Positions 45,020-54,046 of a stretch of DNA of 64,000 nucleotides are shown here, piece by piece. The stretch spans positions 124,001-188,000 of the forward strand of contig NZ_JACSWB010000207.1 of NCBI RefSeq assembly GCF_016888135.1, read 5' to 3'. The notes below the pieces were generated by a model, which was not told the DNA's origin, searched no databases, and saw only the letters and a program-made list of their open reading frames with translations. The translations under genes were made by a program, and so were the position numbers. How positions within the stretch are numbered: position 1 is the stretch's first letter; each line of letters starts with the position of its first letter. This DNA is from Leptolyngbya sp. CCY15150. GTDB taxonomy: Bacteria; Cyanobacteriota; Cyanobacteriia; RECH01.

Positions 45020-45925
45020 GTGAACGTGACAGTAAAGCCAGAATGGTTACGGGTGAAAGCGCCCCAGTGGCAACGGGTTGGCAGTGTCAAAGACACGCTC
45101 CGTGATCTAGGGCTGAATACGGTTTGTGAAGAAGCCTCCTGCCCCAACATTGGAGAATGCTTCCATCACGGTACCGCCACGTTTTTGATCATGGGCCCCG
45201 CCTGCACCCGTGCTTGCCCCTACTGTGACATTGACTTTGAAAAGAAACCCCAGGCCTTAGATCCCACTGAGCCGACGCGTCTAGCTGAAGCGGTGAAACG
45301 TTTGGGGCTCAACCATGTGGTGATTACGTCGGTGAATCGGGATGACCTGCCCGATGGCGGCGCTTCGCAGTTTATCGGCTGCATTGAAGCGGTGCGGGCT
45401 TTGTCGCCTAAAACCACCATTGAAGTTTTAATTCCTGACTTGTGCGCCAACTGGGATGCTCTGGCGACGCTGCTGTCTGCCCGCCCAGAGGTGCTGAACC
45501 ACAATACTGAAACGATTCCCCGCCTCTATCGCCGGGTGCGTCCTCAGGGCGACTACGATCGCTCCCTTGATCTATTGCGGCGATCGCGGCAGATTGCCCC
45601 ATGGCTCTACACCAAGTCTGGGATTATGGTGGGTCTTGGGGAAACCGATAAAGAGGTGCGGCAGGTGATGCGCGACCTGCGATCGGTGGACTGCGACATT
45701 TTGACGATTGGGCAATACCTCCAGCCCAGCCAAAAGCACCTTGGCGTCCAGGACTTTGTTACCCCGGAGCAGTTTGATGCCTGGCGTGAGTTTGGCGAGA
45801 GCATCGGCTTCTTGCAGGTCGTATCCTCGCCGCTCACCCGCAGTTCCTACCATGCCGAGCAGGTGCAGGCCTTGATGAAGCTCTATCCGCGGGCTGGTAG
45901 TGTAGCTGGGGCGATCGCTGATTAA
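45020..45925 (+). CDS. lipA: lipoyl synthase
   Basis: Radical-SAM enzyme inserting two sulfurs into octanoyl-protein to form lipoate on 2-oxoacid dehydrogenases and glycine cleavage H protein. 301 residues. Both FeS sets are present: auxiliary cluster [12 protein letters not shown] (Cys-x4-Cys-x5-Cys) and SAM cluster CTRACPYC (CxxxCxxC); the C-terminal RSSYHAEQ holds the serine that ligates the auxiliary cluster. Start GTG at 45020 with GTAGGT upstream. Cyanobacteria often carry two lipA genes; which one this is cannot be told here. Confidence 0.96.
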   Translation: MNVTVKPEWLRVKAPQWQRVGSVKDTLRDLGLNTVCEEASCPNIGECFHHGTATFLIMGPACTRACPYCDIDFEKKPQALDPTEPTRLAEAVKRLGLNHVVITSVNRDDLPDGGASQFIGCIEAVRALSPKTTIEVLIPDLCANWDALATLLSARPEVLNHNTETIPRLYRRVRPQGDYDRSLDLLRRSRQIAPWLYTKSGIMVGLGETDKEVRQVMRDLRSVDCDILTIGQYLQPSQKHLGVQDFVTPEQFDAWREFGESIGFLQVVSSPLTRSSYHAEQVQALMKLYPRAGSVAGAIAD

Positions 45926-45970
45926 TCGCTGATGGGTAGAGGGTAGACGACACCTACCAGGACTGAGAAA

Positions 45971-45991
45971 TGGGGCACAAGGGCCGCCCCA
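45971..45991. terminator. hairpin between lipA and histidine kinase gene
   Basis: TGGGGC/GCCCCA stem with a 9-base loop, followed by CTTTCG on the plus strand, between convergent genes. Short but well placed. Confidence 0.5.
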
Positions 45992-46008
45992 CTTTCGTAT
46001 GTTTCGCG

Positions 46009-47535
46009 CTAGGACGTAGTCAAGGATTCGTCCAGCTCAATGGGAATGTTGACGTTAAACATCGTCCAGCCGTCTACACTTTCCACGGCGATCGCTCCAT
46101 TGATTTGATGAACGAGCTTTTTCACGAGAGCCAGGCCCAGGCCTGTCCCCCCCTGCTTCCAAGGATCGGCGTAGGGCACGCGGTAAAACTTCTCGAAAAT
46201 ATGGGGAATTTCCTTACTAGGGATTTCGGCCTGGTTGCGCACGGTGAAGGCTAAATAGGGCTGGGGCGGTGTGCCGTTGTGGGCTTCCGTGGAGGCTAGG
46301 GTCACCTGGAGGGCGATCGCTCCTTCTGAGGGCGTATATTTACAAGCGTTGTTCAAAAGCTCTGCCAAGATCCGCCGTAAAATGGTGCTATCGGAGAGAA
46401 CGGCCGGCAAGGCCGAGGCGCAGTCTACCGATAGCTGCTGCTTACGGTTCACCACCCGTGACTGGAAGGGCGCAACGATTTCCGGTAGCCAAACGGCCAG
46501 ATCAATCCACTGCACCTCAATGGGGTAAGAAGCAACCTCTAGGCGCTGGAGATCTAGCAAATCATCGATTAGCTCTGCCTCCCGAGCCGCTTCCGATTCC
46601 AAAATTTCAAAATATCGCTGCCGCCGACTCTCATCCACATTTTGGCGCAGCATATGTACCGCCATCCTCACATTGGAAATGGGGGTACGCAGTTCGTGGG
46701 ACACCGTACTCAGAAACTCATCCTTGAGGCGGTTAAGCTTCTCTAGTTCCTCAACCTGAGCTTGAGCGGTTTGGTAAAGACGGGCTTGGCGGATAGCGAT
46801 CGCACATTGATTGGCCACCTGCTGCACCATACGAATCTCAAATTCGTTGAACACATAGTCTTTGTGGTGAATCAGCCATAGATCCCCCAACACCTGCTGA
46901 TCGCCAGCGCCGGGCGAGTGAGTATCTACAAAAATGGGACAGGCCAACAAGGCCACATGCCCTCGCTCTGGGTTGGGCATGAGAGAACAAAACTGGAAAT
47001 AATGGCCGCGCCGTAGCTGACGATAGATTTCTGGGAACCGATCCATCTGGGCCACCTTGCCGCGAGAGGTGGGCACCGAGTCAATATACTCGTAGCAAAC
47101 CGTGGAGGTACCCTGTTCTAGGTCATACAGCGATGCATTGCAGCCCCCTAGCCCCAGCACCAGCGTCAGCTCCTGCACCGCCGTTTGTAGGATATGCCCT
47201 TCATCCAAGGAATCTCGCACCCGATCGGTAATGCGCTTGAGCATCGACTCAAAGTCAAGGGAACGCTGCACTTCCTCCGTCCGTTGCCGTACCTGTTGTT
47301 CAAGATCGGCATTCAGTTGCTGCGCCTGTTCATAAAACGACTCCAGCTCACCATTACGACGCTGCATCGAGCGACAGGTTTTTTCTAGGGTCGTCAACGA
47401 GGATGACAAAGCTGCCACCAACTCTGCCAGGGACGAGCCACTAGGCTCTAGGTAGTCGCTGAGTCCATCTTCAAGATTTTTGAACGAGATCTTGGCAGTC
47501 TCGAAGTGCTGTTGGAGCAGACGGTTGTTCATCAC
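46009..47535 (-). CDS. GAF-domain sensor histidine kinase
   Basis: 508-residue soluble kinase. N-terminal coiled coil (about 15-115, including LEKTCRSMQRRNGELESFYEQAQQL), GAF domain (about 120-260), second short coil, HisKA with phospho-acceptor His near 280 in FLSTVSHELRTPISN, and HATPase_c (about 385-500) with N box LNNACKYTPSEGA, G-box GTGLGLALVKKLV and IFEKFYRV. No membrane span, so it senses a cytoplasmic ligand or partner. No response-regulator gene is adjacent. GAF pocket lacks an obvious Cys for bilin attachment in the usual CH motif. Confidence 0.92.
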   Translation of the reverse strand: MMNNRLLQQHFETAKISFKNLEDGLSDYLEPSGSSLAELVAALSSSLTTLEKTCRSMQRRNGELESFYEQAQQLNADLEQQVRQRTEEVQRSLDFESMLKRITDRVRDSLDEGHILQTAVQELTLVLGLGGCNASLYDLEQGTSTVCYEYIDSVPTSRGKVAQMDRFPEIYRQLRRGHYFQFCSLMPNPERGHVALLACPIFVDTHSPGAGDQQVLGDLWLIHHKDYVFNEFEIRMVQQVANQCAIAIRQARLYQTAQAQVEELEKLNRLKDEFLSTVSHELRTPISNVRMAVHMLRQNVDESRRQRYFEILESEAAREAELIDDLLDLQRLEVASYPIEVQWIDLAVWLPEIVAPFQSRVVNRKQQLSVDCASALPAVLSDSTILRRILAELLNNACKYTPSEGAIALQVTLASTEAHNGTPPQPYLAFTVRNQAEIPSKEIPHIFEKFYRVPYADPWKQGGTGLGLALVKKLVHQINGAIAVESVDGWTMFNVNIPIELDESLTTS

Positions 47536-48223
47536 GCTACCCTCACTGATGTAACTCGCACTGACATAGCTCGGCTGGCGCTATCCATCCATCCAGGGAT
47601 GGTTTGGCCATGGGAGGTTAGTTCTGCTACATAACCTGCCAATCGTTGTTCGATCAGCAAGACAGCATAACAATAATAGAGATTACACAGATGATATACG
47701 AAGGGCATACGTCTCGAAGGCAGCGTGACCGATGGGGGTAAATGGAAGTAGTTTAAGAGAGATAAAAGTAATCGCGATAGACAACACCCGTTCAAGATGA
47801 TTCCTAACAGTTAATAGCTTGCCTGAGTGGATTTAAAAAACAAGATGCCTTTGCCACTCTATGCAAACACCCTACTGTTATCAATCGTTATCAATGGTCT
47901 GTGACATGGAATCGATGCAACCCAATTCAGTGATGTCTTCTACTATGGATCAGATTTGATCGCAATCATTCAGAATTTCTATGAAGCTCCCATGAAGAAA
48001 GCTTACGCTGAAAAACTGATGATGGTCTAGGGATGATGGTGTGATTCTAGCGACTATTTCAGCGCTGCGTTCAAAGGATGTTTAAAAACGTCGATGCCCT
48101 GCATGGGCAAGGCACTGTCTGACGTCTAAGATGCCTAGGGGGGTGCCTCAAGGCTGATACACCAGCAGGGATAGGATGGACGGGCTCCACAAGATCGGTG
48201 CTCTCAGGGGATGGGGAATATAC
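47536..48223. other. 688-bp spacer, nothing recognised
   Basis: No supported gene. An 87-codon minus-strand frame at 47532-47795 overlaps the kinase start and reads non-coding. TGCCC-TGCAT-GGGCA at about 48093 is a small hairpin. The kinase promoter must lie here. Confidence 0.45.
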
Positions 48224-48460
48224 TCAGGCAGACCGATCAGCAACCCTTGCACTATCCAATTCGGCAGCACCTAGAACAAAACCGGAAAGGCGATCGCCCT
48301 CCCGGTTAGATGTCTGTGTATGAGAAGAGTCTGATTTAAGATGCTGACGCAGGTTTTGCAACTGCTTGCGTCGCTGCCGTTGTCGTGCGGATCCGCCTCG
48401 CCCCTTGGTATTGCGTCCAGGTTTCCGAGGAGATTCCCATCGCTTGAGCTGCTGACCCAT
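48224..48460 (-). CDS. small strongly basic protein, 78 residues
   Basis: Starts MGQQLKRWESPRKPGRNTKG and is dense in Arg, Lys and Gln through residue 45 (ARQRQRRKQLQNLRQHLK), with a neutral tail. A perfect Shine-Dalgarno AAGGAGG stands 5-6 bases before the ATG at 48460, the strongest in the region, so the gene is probably real. It follows tRNA-Leu on the same strand. The composition suggests RNA or ribosome binding; the family is not recognised. Confidence 0.65.
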   Translation of the reverse strand: MGQQLKRWESPRKPGRNTKGRGGSARQRQRRKQLQNLRQHLKSDSSHTQTSNREGDRLSGFVLGAAELDSARVADRSA

Positions 48461-48572
48461 GGGTGTCCTCCTTATGGTTGTGTGATTCATCTATCCTAGA
48501 GTCTATCGACAAGCCCGCGATCGCCTTGGACTCATCTGAGATGATTAACCCTATTCTATCGATTTTACTGTA

Positions 48573-48654
48573 TGGGCAGAGGGAGACTCGAACTCCCACG
48601 ACCGAAGTCGCCACATTTTGAGTGTGGTGCGTCTACCAATTTCGCCATCCGCCC
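48573..48654 (-). tRNA. tRNA-Leu (CAA)
   Basis: 82-base class II tRNA: acceptor GGGCGGA/TCTGCCC (one G-T pair), D-arm with TTGGTAGACGC, anticodon stem CCACA/TGTGG with loop CTCAAAA (anticodon CAA, codon TTG), variable arm GGCGACTTCGGTC, T-loop GTTCGAGTC, discriminator A, no CCA. Its first 22 bases also encode the end of the upstream M48 protease gene. Confidence 0.95.
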
Positions 48655-49505
48655 TTAGTAGCTTGATCATCATAGCGCATTAAACGCCGTTCGAGAAGAT
48701 CTGAATAGGTTTGAGTTTGGGCCCATTGATCAATTTCCCTGGCTCGCAGGACGGGTAGGGGATGGGTGAGCTGGCTGGTCTGCGCTTCTTTCAGCAGTTG
48801 CCCTAGGTCGCCCTGACTCATTTGGTCGTAGGAGCGCGCTTGGTCGAGAAATGCATCCAGGTTGAGCAGAGGGGCCAGAGCTGGGGAGCCTCCCGTGAGT
48901 TTCATCAATACCGACGCCACCACCCGAGGATCTTGGGACACCAAAAGGGCAGCGCGATCGCAGGTGAATTCAGCACAGCGCACCCATTCCATCATCTGAG
49001 TTTGGAGGCTCTGGGCTAGCAGGGTGCCCCAGGGCGCAAACTGTCCCGCCGCCAGCACCACCAGGTTCGCCAAGGTTAGGTACACACCATGCTCACATTT
49101 CAGGTGTCCAAGTTCATGGGCAATCACGGCCTGCAGTTCTTCTGGGGTGAGCAGATCCACCAAGGACGTATGCACCACAATGAAGGGCTGCTTACCGCGC
49201 ATGGCCAGGGTGTAAGCATTGGGGGCGGGATTTTGGCGGATATAGAGCTGGGGTTGTTCGAGATCAAGCACCTGGCAGGCTTCAACCAAGAGCTTGTGGA
49301 TGTCGGGCAGTTGGCGATCGCTCACCAAGATGCCGGAGGCAATATTTTCGAGATAGAAAAATTGTTCAGCAACGCTGCCCAAGAGGTTGCGTACCACGAG
49401 GTCGAGGGCGGGAATTTGCTGGAGCGATCGGGTCGCCTGTAAGTCTAGAGGATGGCGAAAGTGCTCAGACTTGAGCCCGTGGAGAAAAACTTTTTGATCA
49501 GCCAT
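48633..49505 (-). CDS. M48 family metalloprotease (HtpX-like), tRNA-overlapping
   Basis: 290-residue zinc protease with HELGH in AVIAHELGHLKCEHGVYL (catalytic Glu, two His ligands) and third ligand in CAEFTCDRAAL. One hydrophobic stretch after the active site (YLTLANLVVLAAG) may anchor it. N-terminal LHGLKSEHFRHPLDLQA is typical of a cyanobacterial M48 group. The last codons (GGWRNW and TAG) lie in the 5' part of the tRNA-Leu gene on the same strand, so RNase P cleavage of a shared transcript would remove the final residues and stop codon of the message. The frame is open to a TTG at 49517. Confidence 0.88.
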   Translation of the reverse strand: MADQKVFLHGLKSEHFRHPLDLQATRSLQQIPALDLVVRNLLGSVAEQFFYLENIASGILVSDRQLPDIHKLLVEACQVLDLEQPQLYIRQNPAPNAYTLAMRGKQPFIVVHTSLVDLLTPEELQAVIAHELGHLKCEHGVYLTLANLVVLAAGQFAPWGTLLAQSLQTQMMEWVRCAEFTCDRAALLVSQDPRVVASVLMKLTGGSPALAPLLNLDAFLDQARSYDQMSQGDLGQLLKEAQTSQLTHPLPVLRAREIDQWAQTQTYSDLLERRLMRYDDQATKGGWRNW

Positions 49506-49517
49506 AGATTCCGTCAA

Positions 49518-49865
49518 CCCTCATGAACCTCAAAACACGGCCGCTTCGGCCAAACACCTCTGTATTCTATCGCGTTCAATTTTGGGGATGGGAGAGATGC
49601 CTCAGAACCAGGCGTACCCGCTGGGCTCAGGCGTATCTTCGATCGCTCCATAGGGTGCTCTTAAGCGAAGCCGTAACGCACCGTCTCACAAGACTTTGAT
49701 GCGTTGGCGAAACCGCAGCACATGCGATCCATCCATGGGGTCTTCTCATGATTACGGCATCGACCTCCAGTGGATCGGCTGGTCATGGATTGTGCTATCC
49801 ACTGGTCAGACCTCCAACGACTCGCGGTAAACTAGTGAACTCCACCTTAAAACGCCACAGCCGCT
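49518..49865. other. 348-bp divergent spacer
   Basis: Between the M48 gene and ilvH. Nothing recognised. It should hold both promoters. No leucine-rich leader peptide characteristic of ilv attenuation was seen. Confidence 0.4.
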
Positions 49866-50393
49866 ATGAAACACACCATTTCTGTTTTAGTTGAAGACGA
49901 AGCCGGAGTGCTCACCCGCATTGCGGGGCTGTTTGCCCGTCGCGGGTTCAACATTGAAAGTCTTGCGGTGGGGCCGGCGGAAAAACCGGGCATGTCGCGG
50001 ATCACCATGGTGGTGCCGGGCGATGACAGCATTATTGAACAGCTCACCAAGCAGCTTTATAAGCAAATCAACGTGCTCAAGGTGCAGGACATTACCGAAG
50101 TGCCCTGTGTGGAGCGAGAGTTGATGTTGCTGAAGGTGAACGCAACCAGTGCAACGCGTTCCGAAATTATTGAACTGGCGCAAATTTTCCGGGCGCGGGT
50201 GGTGGATGTGGCGGATGACACGCTCACCCTTGAGGTGGTGGGTGATCCAGGCAAGATGGTAGCGATCGCTCAAATGCTGAACCGGTTTGGCATTCGGGAA
50301 ATTGCCCGCACGGGTAAGGTGTCTCTCCCTCGCGAGTCTGGGGTGAATACCGAGTACCTGAAGGCTCAAAGCTCTCTGGAAGCAAGATTTTAG
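49866..50393 (+). CDS. ilvH: acetolactate synthase small subunit
   Basis: Regulatory subunit of acetohydroxyacid synthase in valine, leucine and isoleucine synthesis, giving valine feedback control. 175 residues. ACT domain at the start: [35 protein letters not shown], including the residues that bind valine; C-terminal ALS_ss_C domain with [20 protein letters not shown]. The catalytic ilvB gene is not in the window. The neighbouring conserved hypothetical starts 86 bp downstream. Confidence 0.96.
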   Translation: MKHTISVLVEDEAGVLTRIAGLFARRGFNIESLAVGPAEKPGMSRITMVVPGDDSIIEQLTKQLYKQINVLKVQDITEVPCVERELMLLKVNATSATRSEIIELAQIFRARVVDVADDTLTLEVVGDPGKMVAIAQMLNRFGIREIARTGKVSLPRESGVNTEYLKAQSSLEARF

Positions 50394-50478
50394 AGAACTT
50401 CAACCCATGTTGCCGAAAATCTAATAGACTTCGTATGCTAGTTGGACGACTGATCGCGATCGCCATAATACGAAAAGG

Positions 50479-50850
50479 ATGCAGCATCCGTTAGAGTCTG
50501 GGCAAATTTTTCAAAGCGTCGGGGGACATTTCACCTATCGGGTGATTGGGCCCTGCTGTCGCCTGTTTGATCGTGAAGAGCTACCCTGGCCCTGCTGCCG
50601 CCTGCAGTGGCGCAGCAAGGAACCCAGTTGGCGGCGCGTGGGACGGCGATTTGTGCCGGATATTGGAGCCAAAAACTGTCCTTCCTATAGCGTTGAAATT
50701 TTGGGAAAAGAAGCATCCCAGGAGCCGATTATCCTCACCTGCTACTGGGTGAAGCTACCCAAGCCGCTCAAAGAATGGTGGTATTCCATCAAGCCTCAGT
50801 CCGATGCGATCGCTCCCCCGTTGTCTCCCCAGATCCCCGACTTTTTATAA
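50479..50850 (+). CDS. conserved hypothetical protein
   Basis: 123-residue protein I do not recognise by function. It opens HPLESGQIFQSVGGHFTYRVIGPCCRLFDREELPWPCC and has a basic, tryptophan-rich middle (RSKEPSWRRVGRRF) and end (KLPKPLKEWWYSIKP). It is probably cytoplasmic. Its last codons and TAA are inside the left arm and loop of a terminator hairpin. Same strand as ilvH and may be co-transcribed. Confidence 0.65.
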   Translation: MQHPLESGQIFQSVGGHFTYRVIGPCCRLFDREELPWPCCRLQWRSKEPSWRRVGRRFVPDIGAKNCPSYSVEILGKEASQEPIILTCYWVKLPKPLKEWWYSIKPQSDAIAPPLSPQIPDFL

Positions 50851-50864
50851 AAAGTTGGGGATCT
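50831..50864 (+). terminator. terminator overlapping a stop codon
   Basis: 16-bp stem AGATCCCCGACTTTTT/AAAAAGTTGGGGATCT (one G-T pair) closing on TA. The upstream gene ends inside it, its TAA falling at the loop. The right arm is followed by TACCCCCC. Related AGATCCCCGAC-type hairpins are widespread in cyanobacteria. Confidence 0.7.
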
Positions 50865-51073
50865 TACCCCCCATGATCCTGCAAGCGCTATCCCTTAAAA
50901 ATAAGACATTTAACCCTTACATCAGACATTAAGTTTCATGGGCAAACCGAGGACATTTACGAAATCGGTGGATTAGGGTTGTGTGTATAACCAGGGCCTA
51001 GTTTTGTGCCTATCTCAACACTGGCACATGCATCACCCATAACACACACCGACAAACAGCAGGAGAGATGAAT

Positions 51074-52822
51074 ATGTCTGTTCCCTCTGACGAGAAAATG
51101 CCTCCCATGCCCAAAGCAGGGCGTGCCGACGTGGGAGGGGTTGCGATCGCCATGAAGGGGATTGGGGGAAGCCTGGCCACGGCATCCCTGATCACCATGA
51201 GTCTACTTTTTGGTATGGTTTTTGTGCTGCTGCTAGGACTCGTCTTCATTATGGAGTCTGAGAATCCTGGACTGGGGTTAGCGATCGCCCTAGGGTTAAC
51301 TGTGGTCTTTAATGTCGGCGTCTTTTTTCTATCGCCGTTCCTGATGGATCTTACCCAGCGCTGGCTCTACGGCACCCGCTGGATATCGCTGGATGACCTC
51401 CGTCGCCAGAGTCCTGAGGCAGCTCAGATCGTTGAGCAAGTTTGCCAAAAACATCAGCTCAAGCAGCCGCGATTGGGCATCATTGATGACCAAAATCCCA
51501 CCGCATTTACCTATGGTTCCTTGCCTAATACGGCTCGGTTAGTGGTCAGTCAAGGGTTATTTACCTATCTCGACGATGAAGAAGTCGCCACGGTCTATGC
51601 CCATGAGCTAGGACACATTGTCCACTGGGACTTTGCCCTGATGACCCTGGCTGCTACCCTCATCCAAATCATGTATTTGATCTACGTCTTTGGACAGCGC
51701 ATGGGACGAGGGGGTGGTGACAACAAAGCTAAAGATGCAGCCCAGAGTCTTGCCTTAGCTGCCTATGTATTTTACATCGTGGGCACCTACCTAATCCTCT
51801 ATCTATCTAGAACCAGAGAATATTTTGCCGACCACTTTGCGGCTGAAGTTACGGGTAATCCCAATGCCCTCTCCCGCGCCTTGGTGAAAATTGCCTATGG
51901 CATTGTGGAAGAGGGGCAACGAGATAAGGAACCCAGCCGTTTGATGGAGGGTACCCGCGCCCTGGGTATCTATGACGCCAAGTCTGCCAATTCTACCGGC
52001 ACAGCCTACCGAGTGGCCGCCAGTCCCGAACGGGTAGGACGAGTCTTTCTCTGGGATTTGTTTAACCCTTGGGGTTGGTGGATGGAGCTTAATTCTACCC
52101 ATCCGCTCACAGGTAAGCGCGTACGAGCCCTGAGCACCTATGCCGAACAACTGGGGCTCACCATTGAGTTTGATATGGGTCGGGTGGTGCAGGAAGGCAA
52201 ACGCTTGAGCAAACAGAAGCTCTACGGTAATTTTGCCTTAGACGTGGCTCTCTATGCAGCCGAAATCCTGGGGCTCACCCTCGGACTAGGTTTAGGGCTT
52301 ATCTTCATCCCCATGGACTGGGGCTTCTTGATGGGAGCACTGATAGGCTTGGGTGCCGGTATCTTAGTGAAGCGATCGGTGATGTTTCCCAACTTCAACC
52401 AAGCACCCCAAAGTGATATCTTAACTCTGATGTCCGATCCCTATGCCAGTCCACTGCGGGGACAGCCGGTGAAACTAGACGGCAAGCTCATTGGCCGTGG
52501 GCAAGCGGGGTATACCTTCGGGTCGGATCTCAAGCTGCAAGACAGTACAGGAATGCTCTTCCTGCGCTACTCATCGCGGTTTGGCCCTATTGGTAATTTC
52601 CTCTTTGGCGCTAGCCAAGTGGAGAAGCTCATAGGCAGCAGCGGCAGCACCTTAGGATGGTTTCGCCGAGGCGTTGCGCCCTGGATGGACTTAATTCGCT
52701 TTAGCAGCGGCGGCAAGGTCATCGATAGCTACCATCGTTTTTGGTCGTTGATTGTTGGTATTGGAGCCATTCTATTAGGCATTATTCTGCCGATGGTGCT
52801 TCCACCGTTCAGCCGCTTCTAG
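51074..52822 (+). CDS. membrane M48 metalloprotease (HtpX-like)
   Basis: 582-residue membrane protein. Two hydrophobic helices near 35-60 and 70-95, then HELGH in VATVYAHELGHIVHWD, a helix, a second hydrophobic pair, and REYFADHFAAEV with the third zinc ligand. After residue about 390 come two more membrane spans (ILGLTLGLGLGLIFIP, GFLMGALIGLGAGILV) and a beta-rich domain of about 130 residues (SPLRGQPVKLDGKLIGRG), then a final span. Twice the length of standard HtpX because of this C-terminal part. Start at 51074 because GGAG is 8 bases upstream; the ATG at 51068 is too close. Likely membrane protein quality control. Confidence 0.9.
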   Translation: MSVPSDEKMPPMPKAGRADVGGVAIAMKGIGGSLATASLITMSLLFGMVFVLLLGLVFIMESENPGLGLAIALGLTVVFNVGVFFLSPFLMDLTQRWLYGTRWISLDDLRRQSPEAAQIVEQVCQKHQLKQPRLGIIDDQNPTAFTYGSLPNTARLVVSQGLFTYLDDEEVATVYAHELGHIVHWDFALMTLAATLIQIMYLIYVFGQRMGRGGGDNKAKDAAQSLALAAYVFYIVGTYLILYLSRTREYFADHFAAEVTGNPNALSRALVKIAYGIVEEGQRDKEPSRLMEGTRALGIYDAKSANSTGTAYRVAASPERVGRVFLWDLFNPWGWWMELNSTHPLTGKRVRALSTYAEQLGLTIEFDMGRVVQEGKRLSKQKLYGNFALDVALYAAEILGLTLGLGLGLIFIPMDWGFLMGALIGLGAGILVKRSVMFPNFNQAPQSDILTLMSDPYASPLRGQPVKLDGKLIGRGQAGYTFGSDLKLQDSTGMLFLRYSSRFGPIGNFLFGASQVEKLIGSSGSTLGWFRRGVAPWMDLIRFSSGGKVIDSYHRFWSLIVGIGAILLGIILPMVLPPFSRF

Positions 52823-52908
52823 AGCTGTGATGCTTACAGGACAAGCCTTTTGCCTATCCTGGAATCTACTGGCGATAGGATAGATCGTTGATTAAGATTG
52901 ATAAAAAC

Positions 52909-52953
52909 CTTGGCAGCCAATGAACGGTTTATTCCGGCATATTGGCTGCCAAG
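52909..52953 (+). terminator. strong hairpin after M48 gene
   Basis: Perfect 12-bp stem CTTGGCAGCCAA/TTGGCTGCCAAG with a 21-base loop, 86 bp after the protease stop. It lacks a T run but is the only strong structure in the gap. Confidence 0.5.
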
Positions 52954-53027
52954 TTGATGTTTAGACGTCAAAAACACCTTCAGCAGTGGAGAATGAAAGA
53001 GCACCTATAATCAAGGATGGGGAATCT

Positions 53028-53342
53028 ATGCCCGCACCGAATGAACGCAAGCGAATCCACATCAATACGCCTCCCGAGTATGAAATGAAGTTGCTGACGG
53101 CGTTGTCTGCTTTTTTGGGCCGGAAAGTTTCTAGCCAAGCGAGTGCGGCGCTAGCGATGTATCTCCGGCAAAGCCATGAGCGTATTTTGTCTCAGTGTGA
53201 GTATTACGGGCATCGTTGGGGCATGAGCAAGTGGGAGGTGCTAGATCTCTGCTATGCCAACCCTGAGAAAGCTCGGGAGTTGATTGAAAGCTCTGGAACG
53301 GTGCATTCCGAGGACGATGGCCCGGATGTATTTACGGATTAA
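53028..53342 (+). CDS. small ribbon-helix-helix-like protein
   Basis: 104-residue protein. The start (MPAPNERKRIHINTPPEYEMKLLTALSAFLGRKVSSQASAALAMYLRQS) has the strand-helix-helix pattern of RHH DNA-binding proteins, followed by a helical C-terminus (SQCEYYGHRWGMSKWEVLDLCYANPEKARELI). Possibly a DNA-binding regulator; the target is unknown. AAGGA lies 10 bases before the ATG; a GTG at 52986 would add 14 residues with little support. Confidence 0.65.
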   Translation: MPAPNERKRIHINTPPEYEMKLLTALSAFLGRKVSSQASAALAMYLRQSHERILSQCEYYGHRWGMSKWEVLDLCYANPEKARELIESSGTVHSEDDGPDVFTD

Positions 53343-53362
53343 GATCTAAGTTCCGACAGGTT

Positions 53363-53399
53363 GGCGATCGCTCTTTGTTTCTATCAGGGAGCGATCGCC
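53363..53399. terminator. HIP1-pair hairpin between convergent genes
   Basis: 11-bp stem GGCGATCGCTC/GAGCGATCGCC built from two HIP1 octamers with a loop of 15 bases. It sits between the RHH-like gene and the convergent DUF411 gene and would serve both. Confidence 0.6.
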
Positions 53400-53425
53400 C
53401 CTCGGCTAGCATGTGAACGTCAGCA

Positions 53426-53959
53426 TCACAGATGCTCAGCAAAGGTCAGCGTCTCTCCCGTCTGGGTAAAGGCTATAACCGTATAAGGTTCGACCTCATC
53501 ACCCATCTCCATGCCAGGCGAACCGATGGGCATCCCTGGAACCGCAATACCAACAACATCCGGCTGCTCCCTGAGCAACCGTTGGACATCGGACGCTGGA
53601 ACATGACCTTCAATCACGTAGCCATTCACCAGCGCTGTGTGGCAGGAAGACAGATGGTCGGGAACACCATGCTGCTGCTTGATGGCCGTCATGTCGTCTG
53701 TCACATGGTCTTCCACGCGAAAACCAGCGGCTTCCATATGCTCAATCCACTGCCCACAGCAGCTACAGGTTGGACTGCGGAAAACGATAAGTTCAGGTTC
53801 TGCCAAACGTTGTTGTGCTGGAGTAGGACTCGTTTGGGTCGTGGGAGCAGAACTTGTTTGAGTCGTGGAAGCAGGCGTTGAAGAACAAGCCGTTGCCACA
53901 AGGCTGGCTGCTCCTAAGCTGATGCCCAGTAATCGAGATGTAAACCAACGACGCTTCAT
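53426..53959 (-). CDS. DUF411 metal-binding lipoprotein
   Basis: 177 residues. Signal with lipobox SLVATACSS (lipidated Cys near 25), a Thr/Ser/Pro linker, then the DUF411 domain: ELIVFRSPTCSCCGQWIEHMEAAGF (CxCC metal or thiol motif), HVPASDVQRLLREQPDVVGIAVPGMPIGSPGMEMG (methionine-rich end). Related proteins are linked to copper handling. Exported and membrane-anchored. The start at 53959 (MKRRWFTSRLLG) gives a proper signal peptide; an ATG 21 codons upstream is open but would not. Confidence 0.9.
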   Translation of the reverse strand: MKRRWFTSRLLGISLGAASLVATACSSTPASTTQTSSAPTTQTSPTPAQQRLAEPELIVFRSPTCSCCGQWIEHMEAAGFRVEDHVTDDMTAIKQQHGVPDHLSSCHTALVNGYVIEGHVPASDVQRLLREQPDVVGIAVPGMPIGSPGMEMGDEVEPYTVIAFTQTGETLTFAEHL

Positions 53960-54046
53960 GACGACCTCTATAACTGATATGGATACTGCTATGGAACTGC
54001 TATGGAGATGGGTTGACGGCACGCTAACCTAGCTTGCTTATCTAAA

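Noticed and set aside
47532-47795. 87-codon frame upstream of the GAF kinase
   Set aside because: It overlaps the kinase start by 4 bp and its product is a low-quality mix of hydrophobic and Ser/Arg residues; probably leader DNA.
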